Shown here: positions 1 through 7,062 of the stretch, one piece after another
How positions within the stretch are numbered: the stretch's first letter is position 1
Layout of the letters: each line of letters opens with the position of its first letter
NCBI GenBank assembly: GCA_035566895.1
Contig: DATMQA010000156.1
Coordinates: 1 to 34,087, forward strand
DNA length: 34,087 bases
From: DATMQA01 sp035566895
GTDB taxonomy: Bacteria > Verrucomicrobiota > Verrucomicrobiia > Limisphaerales > UBA8199
Direction: 5' to 3'
Translations under genes and position numbers: made by a program
Notes under the pieces: generated by a model
The model's input: only the letters and a program-made list of their open reading frames with translations
Told to the model about the DNA's origin: nothing
Databases searched by the model: none

Positions 1-549
1 GCCACCCAGACCGAAACCGAAGACCTGCTGGCAGATATTTGGGCCGATTGCGTGCCGGGCGACGCGGAACAGCCCTCTCTCCTCGAGAAATTCAGCGGTA
101 AGTGCAGTTTGGCAGGCTGGCTGGCCACGGTGGCGACTAACCGGTGGATTGACCTCAAACGCAAACAAGCGCGCCGCGCCGAGGTGACTGGGGCCGGCCC
201 GGACGGAAAAGAGAACAACCCTCTGGACGGCTTGCCGGCTGCCACCCCGGCTCCGAGGGAAGAGCCCTTGGTAGGTATCCTGCGGGACAGTCTGCAGGCA
301 GGCTTTGCCCAGTGCCGGCCCGAGGCGATGGTGCTGTTGCGGCTGGTCTATTTGCACGAGTTGACCCAGCGCGAAATCGTCCGCATGCTGGGCTGGAGCG
401 AGTCGAAAGTAAGCCGTTTTCTGGGCCGCGCCATGGCGGAGATCGAGTCCCGCACGTTACAGGAGCTTAAAAAGCGCGATCCATGGCTGGAACTGGGCTG
501 GCAGGATTTCGTGGATTTGTGCGAAACCCATCAAGTTGGGTTTATATGA
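1..549 (+). CDS. ECF-like RNA polymerase sigma factor, 5' end outside window
   Basis: The frame is open from base 1 to the TGA at 547-549, so the gene starts upstream of the window. The first visible residues (TETEDLLADIWADC, then LAGWLATVATNRWIDLKRK) resemble the end of sigma region 2, where the helix that reads the -10 element lies. A variable linker follows. Then comes a helix-turn-helix of region 4 type (LHELTQREIVRMLGWSESKV) that would read the -35 element. The product would be a cytoplasmic transcription initiation factor of the sigma-70 family, short group IV type. The tail after the HTH is longer than in many ECF factors. The small gene at 603, the GAF gene and the S8 protease follow on the same strand, so they may be its partners or targets; this is inference. 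No typical zinc-binding anti-sigma motif is visible downstream. Confidence 0.8.
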   Translation, partial: ATQTETEDLLADIWADCVPGDAEQPSLLEKFSGKCSLAGWLATVATNRWIDLKRKQARRAEVTGAGPDGKENNPLDGLPAATPAPREEPLVGILRDSLQAGFAQCRPEAMVLLRLVYLHELTQREIVRMLGWSESKVSRFLGRAMAEIESRTLQELKKRDPWLELGWQDFVDLCETHQVGFI

Positions 550-602
550 GCGAGATTTTGCAAGTTGGCGGCCGAGCCGCGTCTAATTAAAGAACGGGTA
601 TC

Positions 603-863
603 ATGCGTGACACATTTCAGATCCTGGCAAAGTTCATCGAGCGCTTCGGGGACGAGGTCGAAGGCCGCGAACTGCAAGAACCCTCCCAGGACACCAAGGT
701 GAAACTTCAGCAACTTGCGCGGGGGACACTGTCCGAACCCCAGAGGGCCGAGTTATTCTTGCAGTTGCACCACAATCCGCAGTGGCTGCCCTGGTTGGCG
801 CAGGAGGTCAAGGCCCTGCGCGGGGACGCCCCGGACAAAGTGTCAGGCACGAGCTCTGCATGA
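603..863 (+). CDS. small hypothetical protein downstream of sigma factor
   Basis: This is an 86-aa protein starting at ATG 603, 53 bp after the sigma factor stop. I do not recognise a family. The sequence is charged and mostly helical in character, with no signal peptide, membrane segment or cysteine motif. The middle part (LSEPQRAELFLQLHHNPQWL) resembles the short helical N-termini of some anti-sigma-like or sigma-associated proteins, but this is only an impression. Position and strand suggest co-transcription with the sigma factor and with the GAF gene 34 bp further on. A small cytoplasmic partner of the sigma factor is the simplest guess. The minus-strand frame across the same bases looks like a shadow. 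Confidence 0.55.
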   Translation: MRDTFQILAKFIERFGDEVEGRELQEPSQDTKVKLQQLARGTLSEPQRAELFLQLHHNPQWLPWLAQEVKALRGDAPDKVSGTSSA

Positions 864-897
864 ATAGACGAACCGCGACCGGGAAGGCTGGAGCTCG

Positions 898-1533
898 GTG
901 CCCCGATCTGAGCCGGGTCGAGAAACCGTTATGGAGGCGACGACCAGATTGAACCTGCTGCCGGAACCGGCATTCCTCGAGTTAAAGCCGATGCTTTCAG
1001 AACGGCTGGAGCAGGTCGCCACTTCGCTTCACGCGGAACAATTCGGTTCGCTGCTCGACCCTTTGATGCGCCAGATTTTGGAGCGGGGCTTCACCGAAGC
1101 CGGCGCGCACGAAGGCACCGTCTGGCTCCTGGAGCAAACCGGCGAATACCTCACCCCGGCGTACAATACGGGACCGAATTCCGCTCAACTCGTCGGCAAA
1201 TTCAAACAGCCGCTTAGCGCCGGGTTGATTTGCATGGTCTTTGCCAGCGAACAGCCTTTCGTCGAGAATGAAGTCTGGAAAAACGCCGCGCAAAGCAAGT
1301 TGCTGGATACCCGGCTTGGGGTCCAGACCTGCGCCATGATTGCGGTGCCGTTTTATTTTCTGCGAGCCTGTCGTGGTGTAGTCTCCTGTGTCCAACTTCA
1401 ACATGCCGGAGCGGCGCCGCCATCGGGGTTTCGCCCGGAGCACCTGGCCGGCGTTCAACAGGCCGCCGCTTTGCTCTCGCAATTGCTCGAATTCCGGCTC
1501 TTAAGCCGCACCGTGGGTTGGACTTCCGAATGA
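898..1533 (+). CDS. GAF-domain protein
   Basis: A soluble protein of up to 211 aa with one GAF-like sensory fold. The core runs from about residue 45 to 190, with the typical order of helix (LLDPLMRQILERGF), strand with 'GTVWLLE', 'GLICMVFASEQPFVENE', 'CAMIAVPFYF', 'GVVSCVQLQ' and a closing helix (LAGVQQAAALLSQLLEFRLL). GAF domains bind small ligands or mediate dimerisation; the ligand here cannot be told. GTG 898 has a GGAG upstream at about 5 bp, while ATG 931 is an alternative start that removes 11 residues. No output domain is attached, so it probably acts on a partner, with the sigma factor upstream and the S8 protease downstream as candidates. The segment encoding the last helix is repeated twice more, non-coding, just downstream. 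Confidence 0.75.
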   Translation: MPRSEPGRETVMEATTRLNLLPEPAFLELKPMLSERLEQVATSLHAEQFGSLLDPLMRQILERGFTEAGAHEGTVWLLEQTGEYLTPAYNTGPNSAQLVGKFKQPLSAGLICMVFASEQPFVENEVWKNAAQSKLLDTRLGVQTCAMIAVPFYFLRACRGVVSCVQLQHAGAAPPSGFRPEHLAGVQQAAALLSQLLEFRLLSRTVGWTSE

Positions 1534-1567
1534 GTCGGGAATGGGTAACCCGCCCTTTGGGCGTAGC

Positions 1568-1609
1568 GCAGACATCCTTGTCTGCCGTATCGCAGGTTTT
1601 CCAACCTGC
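1568..1609 (+). repeat. tetraloop hairpin doublet, copy 1
   Basis: Two perfect hairpins lie side by side. 1568-1585 is GCAGACA-TCCT-TGTCTGC and 1592-1609 is GCAGGTT-TTCC-AACCTGC. Each has a 7-bp stem and a 4-nt loop, and 6 bp separate them. There is no T-run, so they are not standard rho-independent terminators. Confidence 0.85.
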
Positions 1610-1750
1610 ATGGCATGCCGGGACCATCTCGCCACCCGGATTTCGTCCCGCGCACCCGGCCGGCATTCAACAGGCTGCCGCTTTGCTTCCGCACTTGCTG
1701 GAATTCCGGCTCTTAACCCGCATCGTGCGTCGGAGCCCTTTGGGCGTAGC

Positions 1751-1792
1751 GCAGACATCCTTGTCTGCTGTATCGCAGGTTTTCCAACCTGC
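1751..1792 (+). repeat. tetraloop hairpin doublet, copy 2
   Basis: This has the same two hairpins as the copy at 1568 (1751-1768 and 1775-1792), with perfect 7-bp stems and TCCT and TTCC loops. The 6-bp spacer differs by one base (TGTATC rather than CGTATC). Confidence 0.85.
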
Positions 1793-1934
1793 AGCACCAT
1801 GCTGGGACCACCTCGCCACCCGGATTTCGTCCCGCGCACTTGGCCGGCGTTCAACAGGCAGCCGCTTTGCTTTCACAATTGCTCGAATACCGGCTCTTAA
1901 GCCGCACTGTAGGTTGGAGTCCTTTGGGCGTAGC

Positions 1935-1976
1935 GCAGACATTCTTGTCTGCTGTATCGCAGGTTTTCCAACCTGC
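1935..1976 (+). repeat. tetraloop hairpin doublet, copy 3
   Basis: Same doublet at 1935-1952 and 1959-1976. The first loop is TTCT instead of TCCT and the stems are unchanged, so the variation falls in the loop. The right end lies 5 bp before the ATG of the S8 protease gene. Confidence 0.85.
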
Positions 1977-1981
1977 AGGGC

Positions 1982-2821
1982 ATGAACACACCAGGACCGG
2001 CTCAAACATCTAGGCTGCCAGCCGCTCGGAATGTCGGCGATCGCGCCGACAAGAATGTCTGCGCTACCTGGCCGACCATCGAAGAAGCGCGGTCCTTTCT
2101 AAGGCTGGGCACGGGCAAGGGAATCAAAATCGCGGTGCTCGACTCCGGCATCGAGACAGGTCATCCTCTGCTGAGCAGCCTTGGCCTGACCGATGACTTG
2201 GCAATCGTTGAATCGGGCTTCCAGATTGCCACCGTGCCCGGCCAGGGGCGTGATGTCTTTGGCCACGGCACGGCCATTGCCGGCATCCTCCACGAGGTCG
2301 CCCCCGAGGCGCAGATCGGCAGCTTTCGTGTGCTGGGCGAGCAGTTGCGTTCCCGCACGCTCATCATCCGCGAGGCCGCGCGGCAAGCCTTGGAGCGGGG
2401 CTACCATATCCTGAACTGCAGCTTCGGCTGCGGCCGCGAAGACCAGGTCCTGATCTACAAGGACTGGATTGATGAGGCCTATGTCCGGGGGCGCCACATT
2501 GTGGCCTCGTGCAACAACCAGGATTTCATGAAGCGCGAGTGGCCCGGCCATTTTCCTAGTGTGGTGACAGTCAATTTCACTGCTGCCAGGCAGCCGGAAG
2601 ATTTCTTCTGTCGGCTGGGCCGGATGGTCGAATTCGCGGCACGCGGCGAGGACGTGGAAGTGGCCTGGCTCGGCGGCGGGCGGAAGAAGGTCACCGGCAG
2701 CAGCTTCGCCGTGCCGCACGTAACGGCCTTGCTGGCTCGTTTGCTTTCATGTTGCCCGGGGCTCTCGCCCGTTCAGGCCAAAGCGCTGCTGCACCAGCTA
2801 GCAACACCCTGGGACGGGTAG
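1982..2821 (+). CDS. compact S8 (subtilisin-like) serine protease
   Basis: A 279-aa protein of the S8 peptidase family with all three catalytic motifs in order: Asp54 in IAVLDSGIETGHP, His95 in VFGHGTAIAGIL and Ser241 in TGSSFAVPHV. The usual GTSMA is GSSFA here. The oxyanion Asn is probably in ASCNNQD (about 178-179). There is no signal peptide, propeptide or C-terminal sorting domain, so a cytoplasmic protease acting on a specific partner is more likely than a secreted digestive enzyme. Residues about 17-30 (NVGDRADKNVCATW) are encoded by an inverted copy of the local hairpin repeat, so the native start may have been rebuilt or may lie further in; the conserved part begins near residue 40. 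The GAF and sigma genes upstream suggest a regulated proteolysis module, which is inference. Confidence 0.85.
   Translation: MNTPGPAQTSRLPAARNVGDRADKNVCATWPTIEEARSFLRLGTGKGIKIAVLDSGIETGHPLLSSLGLTDDLAIVESGFQIATVPGQGRDVFGHGTAIAGILHEVAPEAQIGSFRVLGEQLRSRTLIIREAARQALERGYHILNCSFGCGREDQVLIYKDWIDEAYVRGRHIVASCNNQDFMKREWPGHFPSVVTVNFTAARQPEDFFCRLGRMVEFAARGEDVEVAWLGGGRKKVTGSSFAVPHVTALLARLLSCCPGLSPVQAKALLHQLATPWDG
2033..2063 (-). repeat. inverted hairpin repeat inside the S8 protease N-terminus
   Basis: This is a minus-strand relative of the doublets at 1568-1976. GTCGGCG-ATCG-CGCCGAC (2033-2050) forms a perfect 7-bp stem. The overlapping CGCCGACA-AGAA-TGTCTGCG (2044-2063) pairs except for one mismatch. 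It is in frame with the protease gene. Confidence 0.75.
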
Positions 2822-2984
2822 AGCTTGGTTACATTTCCGCAGCTTACTTCGCGCATTAGCGCAACGAAAATCGTCCGCTGCCAAGCGAAAAATAACTAAC
2901 CAGGCGGTTCTTGGCATCCAACCCGCTGTCTCTCGCTCCTGGAAAGTTGCGCAAAGTGGACTAAACCCGAACGCCCTGCCAATT

Positions 2985-4796
2985 ATGACTGACCTCAAGC
3001 TCTTTATCCAACCCGACCTCCTGCAACGCATCGGCGCTCGCCGTCTCGGCATACTCCTCCGCCCCTTCGCTCCCGAACTCCAAGCCATCAACTTTCCCAT
3101 GCCACCGCCCGATGAACCCGGCCAAAACGATTATTTCCATACCCTGGCCGCAGCCATCGCCCGCACCGACGCCGTCCCTGACTCGGTGCTTAAGGTCCTC
3201 CTCACCCTCGAAACCGCTGCTTCTCCCCGGAACAACCTCACCCTCGAAGCTGCCATCAAACGCCGGCTGCCAAATGTGTCGCTCCCGCCGGACTTCGTCC
3301 TCGACCGCGCCCTCGAAGTATGGATCGTGGCTCCCGAAGAACTCGCCCGCTTCGCCCCGGCCCAGCCCAAGCCCACCGAAATCAAAACTCAAAACTCAAA
3401 AATCGAAAATCCTTCCCCTGCCGGCCCACCAATCCACCAATCCATTAATCCATTAATCCAATCCTCCCCCGCCGCTCCTGACGCTCCTGACGCTCCTCAC
3501 GCTCCTGACGATTTCGCCCGCCTTGCCCGCCTCTCCCCCGCCGAATACGACCGCGCCCGCCGCGCCGAAGCCAAACGCCTCGGCCTGCGCCTGCGCACCC
3601 TCGACGACGCCGTCGAAGAAGCCCGCGGCCTCCTGGACGATGCCGAAGCCAATAACATCTGTTTGCCTCAGCCCGAACCCTGGCCCGAGCCCATCACCGA
3701 TGCCCCGGGCCTCTTCGACCAGGTCCACGACCGCGCCCTCCTTTACCTCTATCTGCCGCCGGGCGGCCCGGTCATCCTCACCCTCTGGCCCGGTCACGCC
3801 CATGCCATCAACGCCTTTACCCACACCCCGCGCCTCAATCTCACCTCCGCCCAGCCCGGCTGCGGCAAATCCACCGTCCTGGACTTCCTGGCCCCCCTCT
3901 GCCCCAGGGTCCTGCACACCAACAACCTCAAACCTGCGGTCCTCTACCGTGCCATGCACCGGGGCCAGCTCACCGTCTTCCTCGACGAAGTGGACGTCTA
4001 TCTCCAGCTCTACCCCGAGCTGCGCGGCCTGCTCAACGCCAGCAACAAACCCACCTCCTGCGTCCACCGTTGCGAGGGTAACGTCGTGCGCGTCTTCAAA
4101 ATCTTTGCCCCCACCGCCCTGGCCGGCATCGGCCAGCTCACCCCGACGCTGCACCACCGCTCGATTGTGCTCACGCTCGAGGAAGCCCCGGGCGGCGTCC
4201 TCAAGGCCCGCTTCGACCCGCGCCACATCGAAACCGAAATCGCTCTGGGCCGCCAAATCGCCCGCTGGGCCAGGGACAACTTCGCCGCCCTGGCCGCCTG
4301 CGACCCGGTGATGCCGCCCAAGGTGCACAACCGGCTGGCGGACAACTGGCGTCCCCTCTTTGCCATCGCCCAAACCATCGGCGGCCACTGGCCCCATCGC
4401 ATCCTCGACGCCTTCAACCACCTCAACTCGCCACCGTCCATCATTCCATCATTCCATCATTCCAATCCCACCAATCCATCAATCCACCAATCCATTAATC
4501 CACTGTTGGCCGACCTCCGCCTCATCTTCACCCAATCCGGCGCAGACCGCCTCTTCTCCTGCACGCTGGTGGATTCGCTCTGTGCGTTGCCGAACCGGCC
4601 TTGGTCCGCGGTGACCAGGGACAACGGCAGCCCCAAACCGATCAGTGAAGCCTGGCTATCGCGGCAATTGCGCCCGTTCGGCGTTCGCTCGCGGACTTTG
4701 CGAATAAACGGTGTGAAAGCAAAAGGCTACGAACTGGCCGATTTCGTCGAGGCCTTTGCGAAACACCTCAATGCCAACGGACCAAAGTCGCAGTGA
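2985..4796 (+). CDS. DUF3631-domain ATPase (mobile-element-type helicase/primase accessory)
   Basis: A 603-aa protein. The central and C-terminal part matches the DUF3631 pattern: Walker A near residue 292 (QPGCGKST), Walker B near 331 (LTVFLDEVD), 'RGLLNASNKP', 'VFKIFAPTALAGIGQL' and a late 'NRLADNWRPLFAIAQTIGGHWP'. The family is usually found in plasmid, phage and island replication or primase contexts; the exact reaction is not established. The N-terminal 130 residues are unfamiliar. Two linkers (about residues 132-175 and 484-506) are encoded by low-complexity DNA repeats and are rich in Pro, Asn, His and Ser. No phage or plasmid genes accompany it, so it may be a stranded remnant or a domesticated copy. 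ATG 2985 has only a weak upstream SD-like sequence. Confidence 0.75.
   Translation: MTDLKLFIQPDLLQRIGARRLGILLRPFAPELQAINFPMPPPDEPGQNDYFHTLAAAIARTDAVPDSVLKVLLTLETAASPRNNLTLEAAIKRRLPNVSLPPDFVLDRALEVWIVAPEELARFAPAQPKPTEIKTQNSKIENPSPAGPPIHQSINPLIQSSPAAPDAPDAPHAPDDFARLARLSPAEYDRARRAEAKRLGLRLRTLDDAVEEARGLLDDAEANNICLPQPEPWPEPITDAPGLFDQVHDRALLYLYLPPGGPVILTLWPGHAHAINAFTHTPRLNLTSAQPGCGKSTVLDFLAPLCPRVLHTNNLKPAVLYRAMHRGQLTVFLDEVDVYLQLYPELRGLLNASNKPTSCVHRCEGNVVRVFKIFAPTALAGIGQLTPTLHHRSIVLTLEEAPGGVLKARFDPRHIETEIALGRQIARWARDNFAALAACDPVMPPKVHNRLADNWRPLFAIAQTIGGHWPHRILDAFNHLNSPPSIIPSFHHSNPTNPSIHQSINPLLADLRLIFTQSGADRLFSCTLVDSLCALPNRPWSAVTRDNGSPKPISEAWLSRQLRPFGVRSRTLRINGVKAKGYELADFVEAFAKHLNANGPKSQ
3380..3510 (+). 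repeat. in-frame simple repeats in DUF3631 linker 1
   Basis: Three short-unit repeats lie back to back: AAAACTC/AAAATCG words (3380-3410), a 9-bp CCATTAATC-type array (about 3428-3463) and a GACGCTCCT array (3478-3510). All keep the reading frame open and encode a Pro/Asn/Ser-rich linker. The same word types occur in non-coding gaps elsewhere in the window. Confidence 0.75.
4435..4503 (+). repeat. in-frame simple repeats in DUF3631 linker 2
   Basis: An 8-9-bp array of CATCATTC and AATCCACC/AATCCATT words is inserted in frame between two conserved helical parts of the DUF3631 protein. It ends in the same IHQSINPL peptide as linker 1. Confidence 0.75.
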
Positions 4797-4803
4797 CCGG
4801 AGC

Positions 4804-4821
4804 GCGGACATTCCTGTCCGC
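4804..4821 (+). repeat. tetraloop hairpin, single
   Basis: GCGGACA-TTCC-TGTCCGC is a perfect 7-bp stem with a 4-nt loop, 7 bp after the DUF3631 stop. Compared with the 1568 copy, one A:T pair has become G:C on both sides, a compensatory change. Confidence 0.8.
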
Positions 4822-4947
4822 AGCAACGCCCGAAGTCCTGCTAGCCCGCAAAGCACGCTGGTTTCGCCCCTGGACACTTGCTGCGTTCAGCGCTGGGCTG
4901 ATGGGGAAGCGCTGCACCGCCCTTTTCACAAACGTGCCGGCGATTCC

Positions 4948-4968
4948 CCCTCTCCCCACGGGAGAGGG
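4948..4968 (+). repeat. palindromic repeat with perfect 9-bp stem
   Basis: CCCTCTCCC-CAC-GGGAGAGGG lies within a longer 'ATTCCCC...GGGGAAT' frame (4943-4983). It resembles the widespread intergenic 'CTCTCCC' palindromes seen in many bacteria. Confidence 0.7.
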
Positions 4969-5109
4969 CCTGGGTGAGGGGAATTTCGCGCTCCCCCTCC
5001 TTCTCTTCTTCTTCTTCCTCCTCCGCGTTCTCGTCCTCTCCTCCTGCCTTCTGACCGGCGACATCAATCAATCGCATTTGGTCCGCTAGTACGCCGGCAG
5101 CTCCTGCCC

Positions 5110-5147
5110 CTCTGACCTCTGACCCCTGACCCCTGACCCCTGACCTC
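5110..5147 (+). repeat. 8-bp TGACCCC array
   Basis: Five imperfect units of TCTGACC/CCCTGACC run head to tail in non-coding sequence. Confidence 0.75.
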
Positions 5148-5207
5148 CAGGGTCCAGTCAGCGGCAGCAGGGTTCAAGCGGGGCTGAAAAAATGGCCCCG
5201 AAAAGCC

Positions 5208-5237
5208 TTGACTTTGGCGCCAGGAATCTGCTAGAAG
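5208..5237 (+). promoter_or_regulatory. candidate sigma-70-type promoter for small gene at 5277
   Basis: TTGACT (5208-5213) and TAGAAG (5232-5237) are separated by 18 bp, and a TG lies just before the -10 (TGCTAGAAG). It sits about 40 bp before the ATG of the 56-codon gene. The match is partial. Confidence 0.45.
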
Positions 5238-5276
5238 TACGCCCATACGCGCCGGGTACCCAAATCAACCCCGGAA

Positions 5277-5447
5277 ATGCTGAAACAGAGGTTTACTAAC
5301 TACAATTGGCACGACAATACCTGGTATCGCTTGGTACTGGACGCTCCTCCTGACGGGGAGCGCGTGATCGCCCCGGCCGAGGAGAAATTCTATCCGGCAG
5401 TCGAGAGCCTCCGCTGGCGCGCGGAACACCTAACCACCAGCTATTGA
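5277..5447 (+). CDS. 56-aa small hypothetical protein
   Basis: This short reading frame runs from ATG 5277 to the TGA at 5445-5447. The product starts MLKQRFTNYNWHDNTWYRL and ends LRWRAEHLTTSY. It is rich in aromatic and charged residues (three Trp in one third of the protein) and has no signal peptide or membrane segment. The composition reads like a folded small protein rather than repeat translation, which sets it apart from the surrounding noise. A promoter-like sequence lies at 5208-5237. The ribosome binding site is weak (CCGGAA just before the start). I do not recognise a family. A repeat of CCGTCTTG and GTAGTC words begins right after the stop. Confidence 0.45.
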   Translation: MLKQRFTNYNWHDNTWYRLVLDAPPDGERVIAPAEEKFYPAVESLRWRAEHLTTSY

Positions 5448-5453
5448 CCCTCC

Positions 5454-5515
5454 CCGTCTCATCGTCTTGCCGTCTTCCCGTCTTGCCGGGTCGTAGTCCC
5501 GTAGTCTTGCCGCCC
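5454..5515 (+). repeat. CCGTCTT / GTAGTCCC array
   Basis: 7-8-bp words (CGTCTTG, CGTCTTC, GTAGTCCC, GTAGTCTTG) are tandemly arranged between two genes. They belong to the same word family as arrays at 6767, 7012, 7311, 10803 and 10950. Confidence 0.7.
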
Positions 5516-5533
5516 CGCATTCCGAAATCCGCA

Positions 5534-6703
5534 TTACTGCCCCTTTAGGCGGTAAAATGAACCGAAGCCAACTGCTGGCAAGCTGACCCGCTGGCGCAAG
5601 GTCGAGAGGTCGAGGCTTGGCGCGTTGGTAACGTCGGTCCAGTTTGTCGAGCTGAGGTCTTGGTTTTGCTGCAACACAAGCCCCGACGATGGTACGAGCC
5701 AGGATAGGACAAGGCCGCTCGGGGAATTGGTGATGGCGAGAACCGGGGGCGCATTGGTTCGGAGCACCCAAATCTTGCCGTTCGATGGGGCGGCAACCAT
5801 AACGTCGCCATCGGCGCTGGAGGCCACCGCCTGCCAAAACAGGCTTGGCGCACTGTTGGAGACCCAAGTCGCGCCGGAGTCCAGCGAGGTGTAGACTGGA
5901 CCCTTCTGCCCAACAACGACCAGCCTGGCGCCATCAGCCGAAGAAGCCGCCGTCAGCCAACTGCTATTGGGGGGCACGTGATTGGTGAACCAAAGGAGTC
6001 CCTGATTGGTAGAGCCGAACACGCTTCCGCCAAAGCTCACCGCGGTCAGTCGCTGCCCTGCTCCTGAAATGTTTAAACCATAGATGGCGCCGCCAATAGT
6101 GCTATAGGGCTGCCAGTTAAAGCCGGAGTTTGTCGAGACTTGAACGTGCCCATTATTGTCGGAAGCCATCGCCAGCGCTCCGTCGGCCGATGTGGCAACG
6201 CTGAGCAAGTCAGCCACGGCTGACGAACTGGTGAGCCAGTTCACACCGGAGTTGGTGGAATGGTAGACCAAATAATTCGCATGGGGCGTCGCAAACAGTT
6301 TGGAACCATCAGCCGAGGAGGCAACTGCGTCCCAACTGGCAATGGCAAGGTTGTTGGAAGTCCAGGTCGATCCCGAGTTGGTGGATGTATAAATGCCTCC
6401 GCCGTAAGCGACGGCAACCAACCTGGCGCCATCGGCGGACGAGGCGACAGAGGTCCAATGCAGCAAGGGCGCAACGGTCGGGCTCCAGTTGGTGCCGCCA
6501 TCGGTCGAAGTGTAAACCTGGCCGGTATTGCTCTGGCCGCCTGAGGCGGCAACAAGGCGGAGCCCGTCGGCCGAACAAGCGATGGTTGCCCAATTATTGC
6601 TCGGCGCGCCGGTCGGCATCCACGTCTGTGCGATGGCACGATTGCTTCCGCCGTCCACAAGAACCAGGAGGCCCACGGTGCTGAGTCGGGCGAGGAATTT
6701 CAC
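5534..6703 (-). CDS. secreted Asp-box / YCF48-like repeat protein
   Basis: A 389-aa protein with a signal peptide (MKFLARLSTVGLLVLVDGG, cleavage probably after AIA near residue 25). It then has about seven repeats of a blade-like unit: 'W..(I/V)A(C/S)SADG..LVA' followed by '(V/I)YTSTDGGTNW' or 'STNSGSTW'. The S/T-x-D/N-x-G-x-x-W boxes are Asp-box motifs, so a beta-propeller like those of YCF48/BNR proteins is likely. The last 70 residues (LVLSWLVPSSGLVLQQNQDL, TNWTDV, then GFGSFYRLKG) match a C-terminal module common on secreted verrucomicrobial proteins. Function unknown; extracellular or cell-surface binding is inferred. The start ATG at 6703 is supported by the signal peptide. It stands alone on its strand, with repeats on both sides. 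Confidence 0.8.
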   Translation of the reverse strand: MKFLARLSTVGLLVLVDGGSNRAIAQTWMPTGAPSNNWATIACSADGLRLVAASGGQSNTGQVYTSTDGGTNWSPTVAPLLHWTSVASSADGARLVAVAYGGGIYTSTNSGSTWTSNNLAIASWDAVASSADGSKLFATPHANYLVYHSTNSGVNWLTSSSAVADLLSVATSADGALAMASDNNGHVQVSTNSGFNWQPYSTIGGAIYGLNISGAGQRLTAVSFGGSVFGSTNQGLLWFTNHVPPNSSWLTAASSADGARLVVVGQKGPVYTSLDSGATWVSNSAPSLFWQAVASSADGDVMVAAPSNGKIWVLRTNAPPVLAITNSPSGLVLSWLVPSSGLVLQQNQDLSSTNWTDVTNAPSLDLSTLRQRVSLPAVGFGSFYRLKGQ

Positions 6704-6739
6704 CGGGAAGGTTTACCACAATCAACCGCTTCTGGAAAC

Positions 6740-6757
6740 TGTGCGTTTGGACGCACA
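6740..6757 (+). repeat. tetraloop hairpin upstream of Asp-box gene
   Basis: TGTGCGT-TTGG-ACGCACA is a perfect 7-bp stem with a 4-nt loop, in the leader of the minus-strand gene at 5534-6703. It has the same geometry as the 1568 family but a different stem sequence. Confidence 0.65.
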
Positions 6758-7062
6758 ATCTGGCCCTGTAGTCTGTAGTCTTGTAGTCCCGCCTCCGCCA
6801 CGCGTTCCCACCAATCGAAATTCAAAAATCAAAAATCAAAAATCGTTTGGGACGCCTTCCATTACTCCACGTCGCAGGGAGGGTTGTCCTCTCCCGAAAT
6901 CAAAAAGCAACTTTAAGCCCATCCCTCACGGCACCACCTTCGCCCTTCGCCCTTCGCCCTTGCCACGTGCCACGCTTTGCCAAGGGGCCCCCTCGCACAG
7001 AAACATTTCCCGAGTCCCTTAGTCCCTTGGTCCCTTAGTCCTGTCGTCCGTAGTCCCGTAGT

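Larger units (their letters stand above)
1420..1978 (+). repeat. threefold tandem repeat of GAF gene 3' end plus hairpin doublet
   Basis: About 100 bp encoding the last helix of the GAF protein (1420-1522) reappear, diverged, at about 1630-1732 and 1815-1919. Each copy is followed by the same block with two hairpins (1551-1610, 1733-1793, 1920-1978). Aligning on the shared 'TTCAACAGG' word gives spacings of 212 and 185 bp; the first is longer because it carries the real stop codon region. The later copies lack a start and are not plausible genes. Reading frames across them give only the artefactual 'RSADILVC' type peptides. The pattern shows local duplication of gene end and repeat together. 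Confidence 0.85.
4822..5207. other. gene-free stretch with repeats
   Basis: No convincing gene lies here. The stretch holds a hairpin repeat at 4948-4968, a CTTCTTCTTC-type pyrimidine tract (about 4991-5050) and a TGACCCC array at 5110-5147. Frames across the pyrimidine tract give only Lys/Glu-rich or Leu/Phe-rich runs. Confidence 0.6.

Noticed and set aside
1541..1985. Open frames giving 'RSADILVC...AGFPTC' peptides as genes
   Set aside because: They are translations of the hairpin doublets and copied GAF-gene ends, with no start signals and repeated in several frames.
3453..4421. Long minus-strand frame opposite DUF3631
   Set aside because: It is a Gly/Val/Glu-rich shadow of a high-GC gene; the plus strand has clear Walker motifs.
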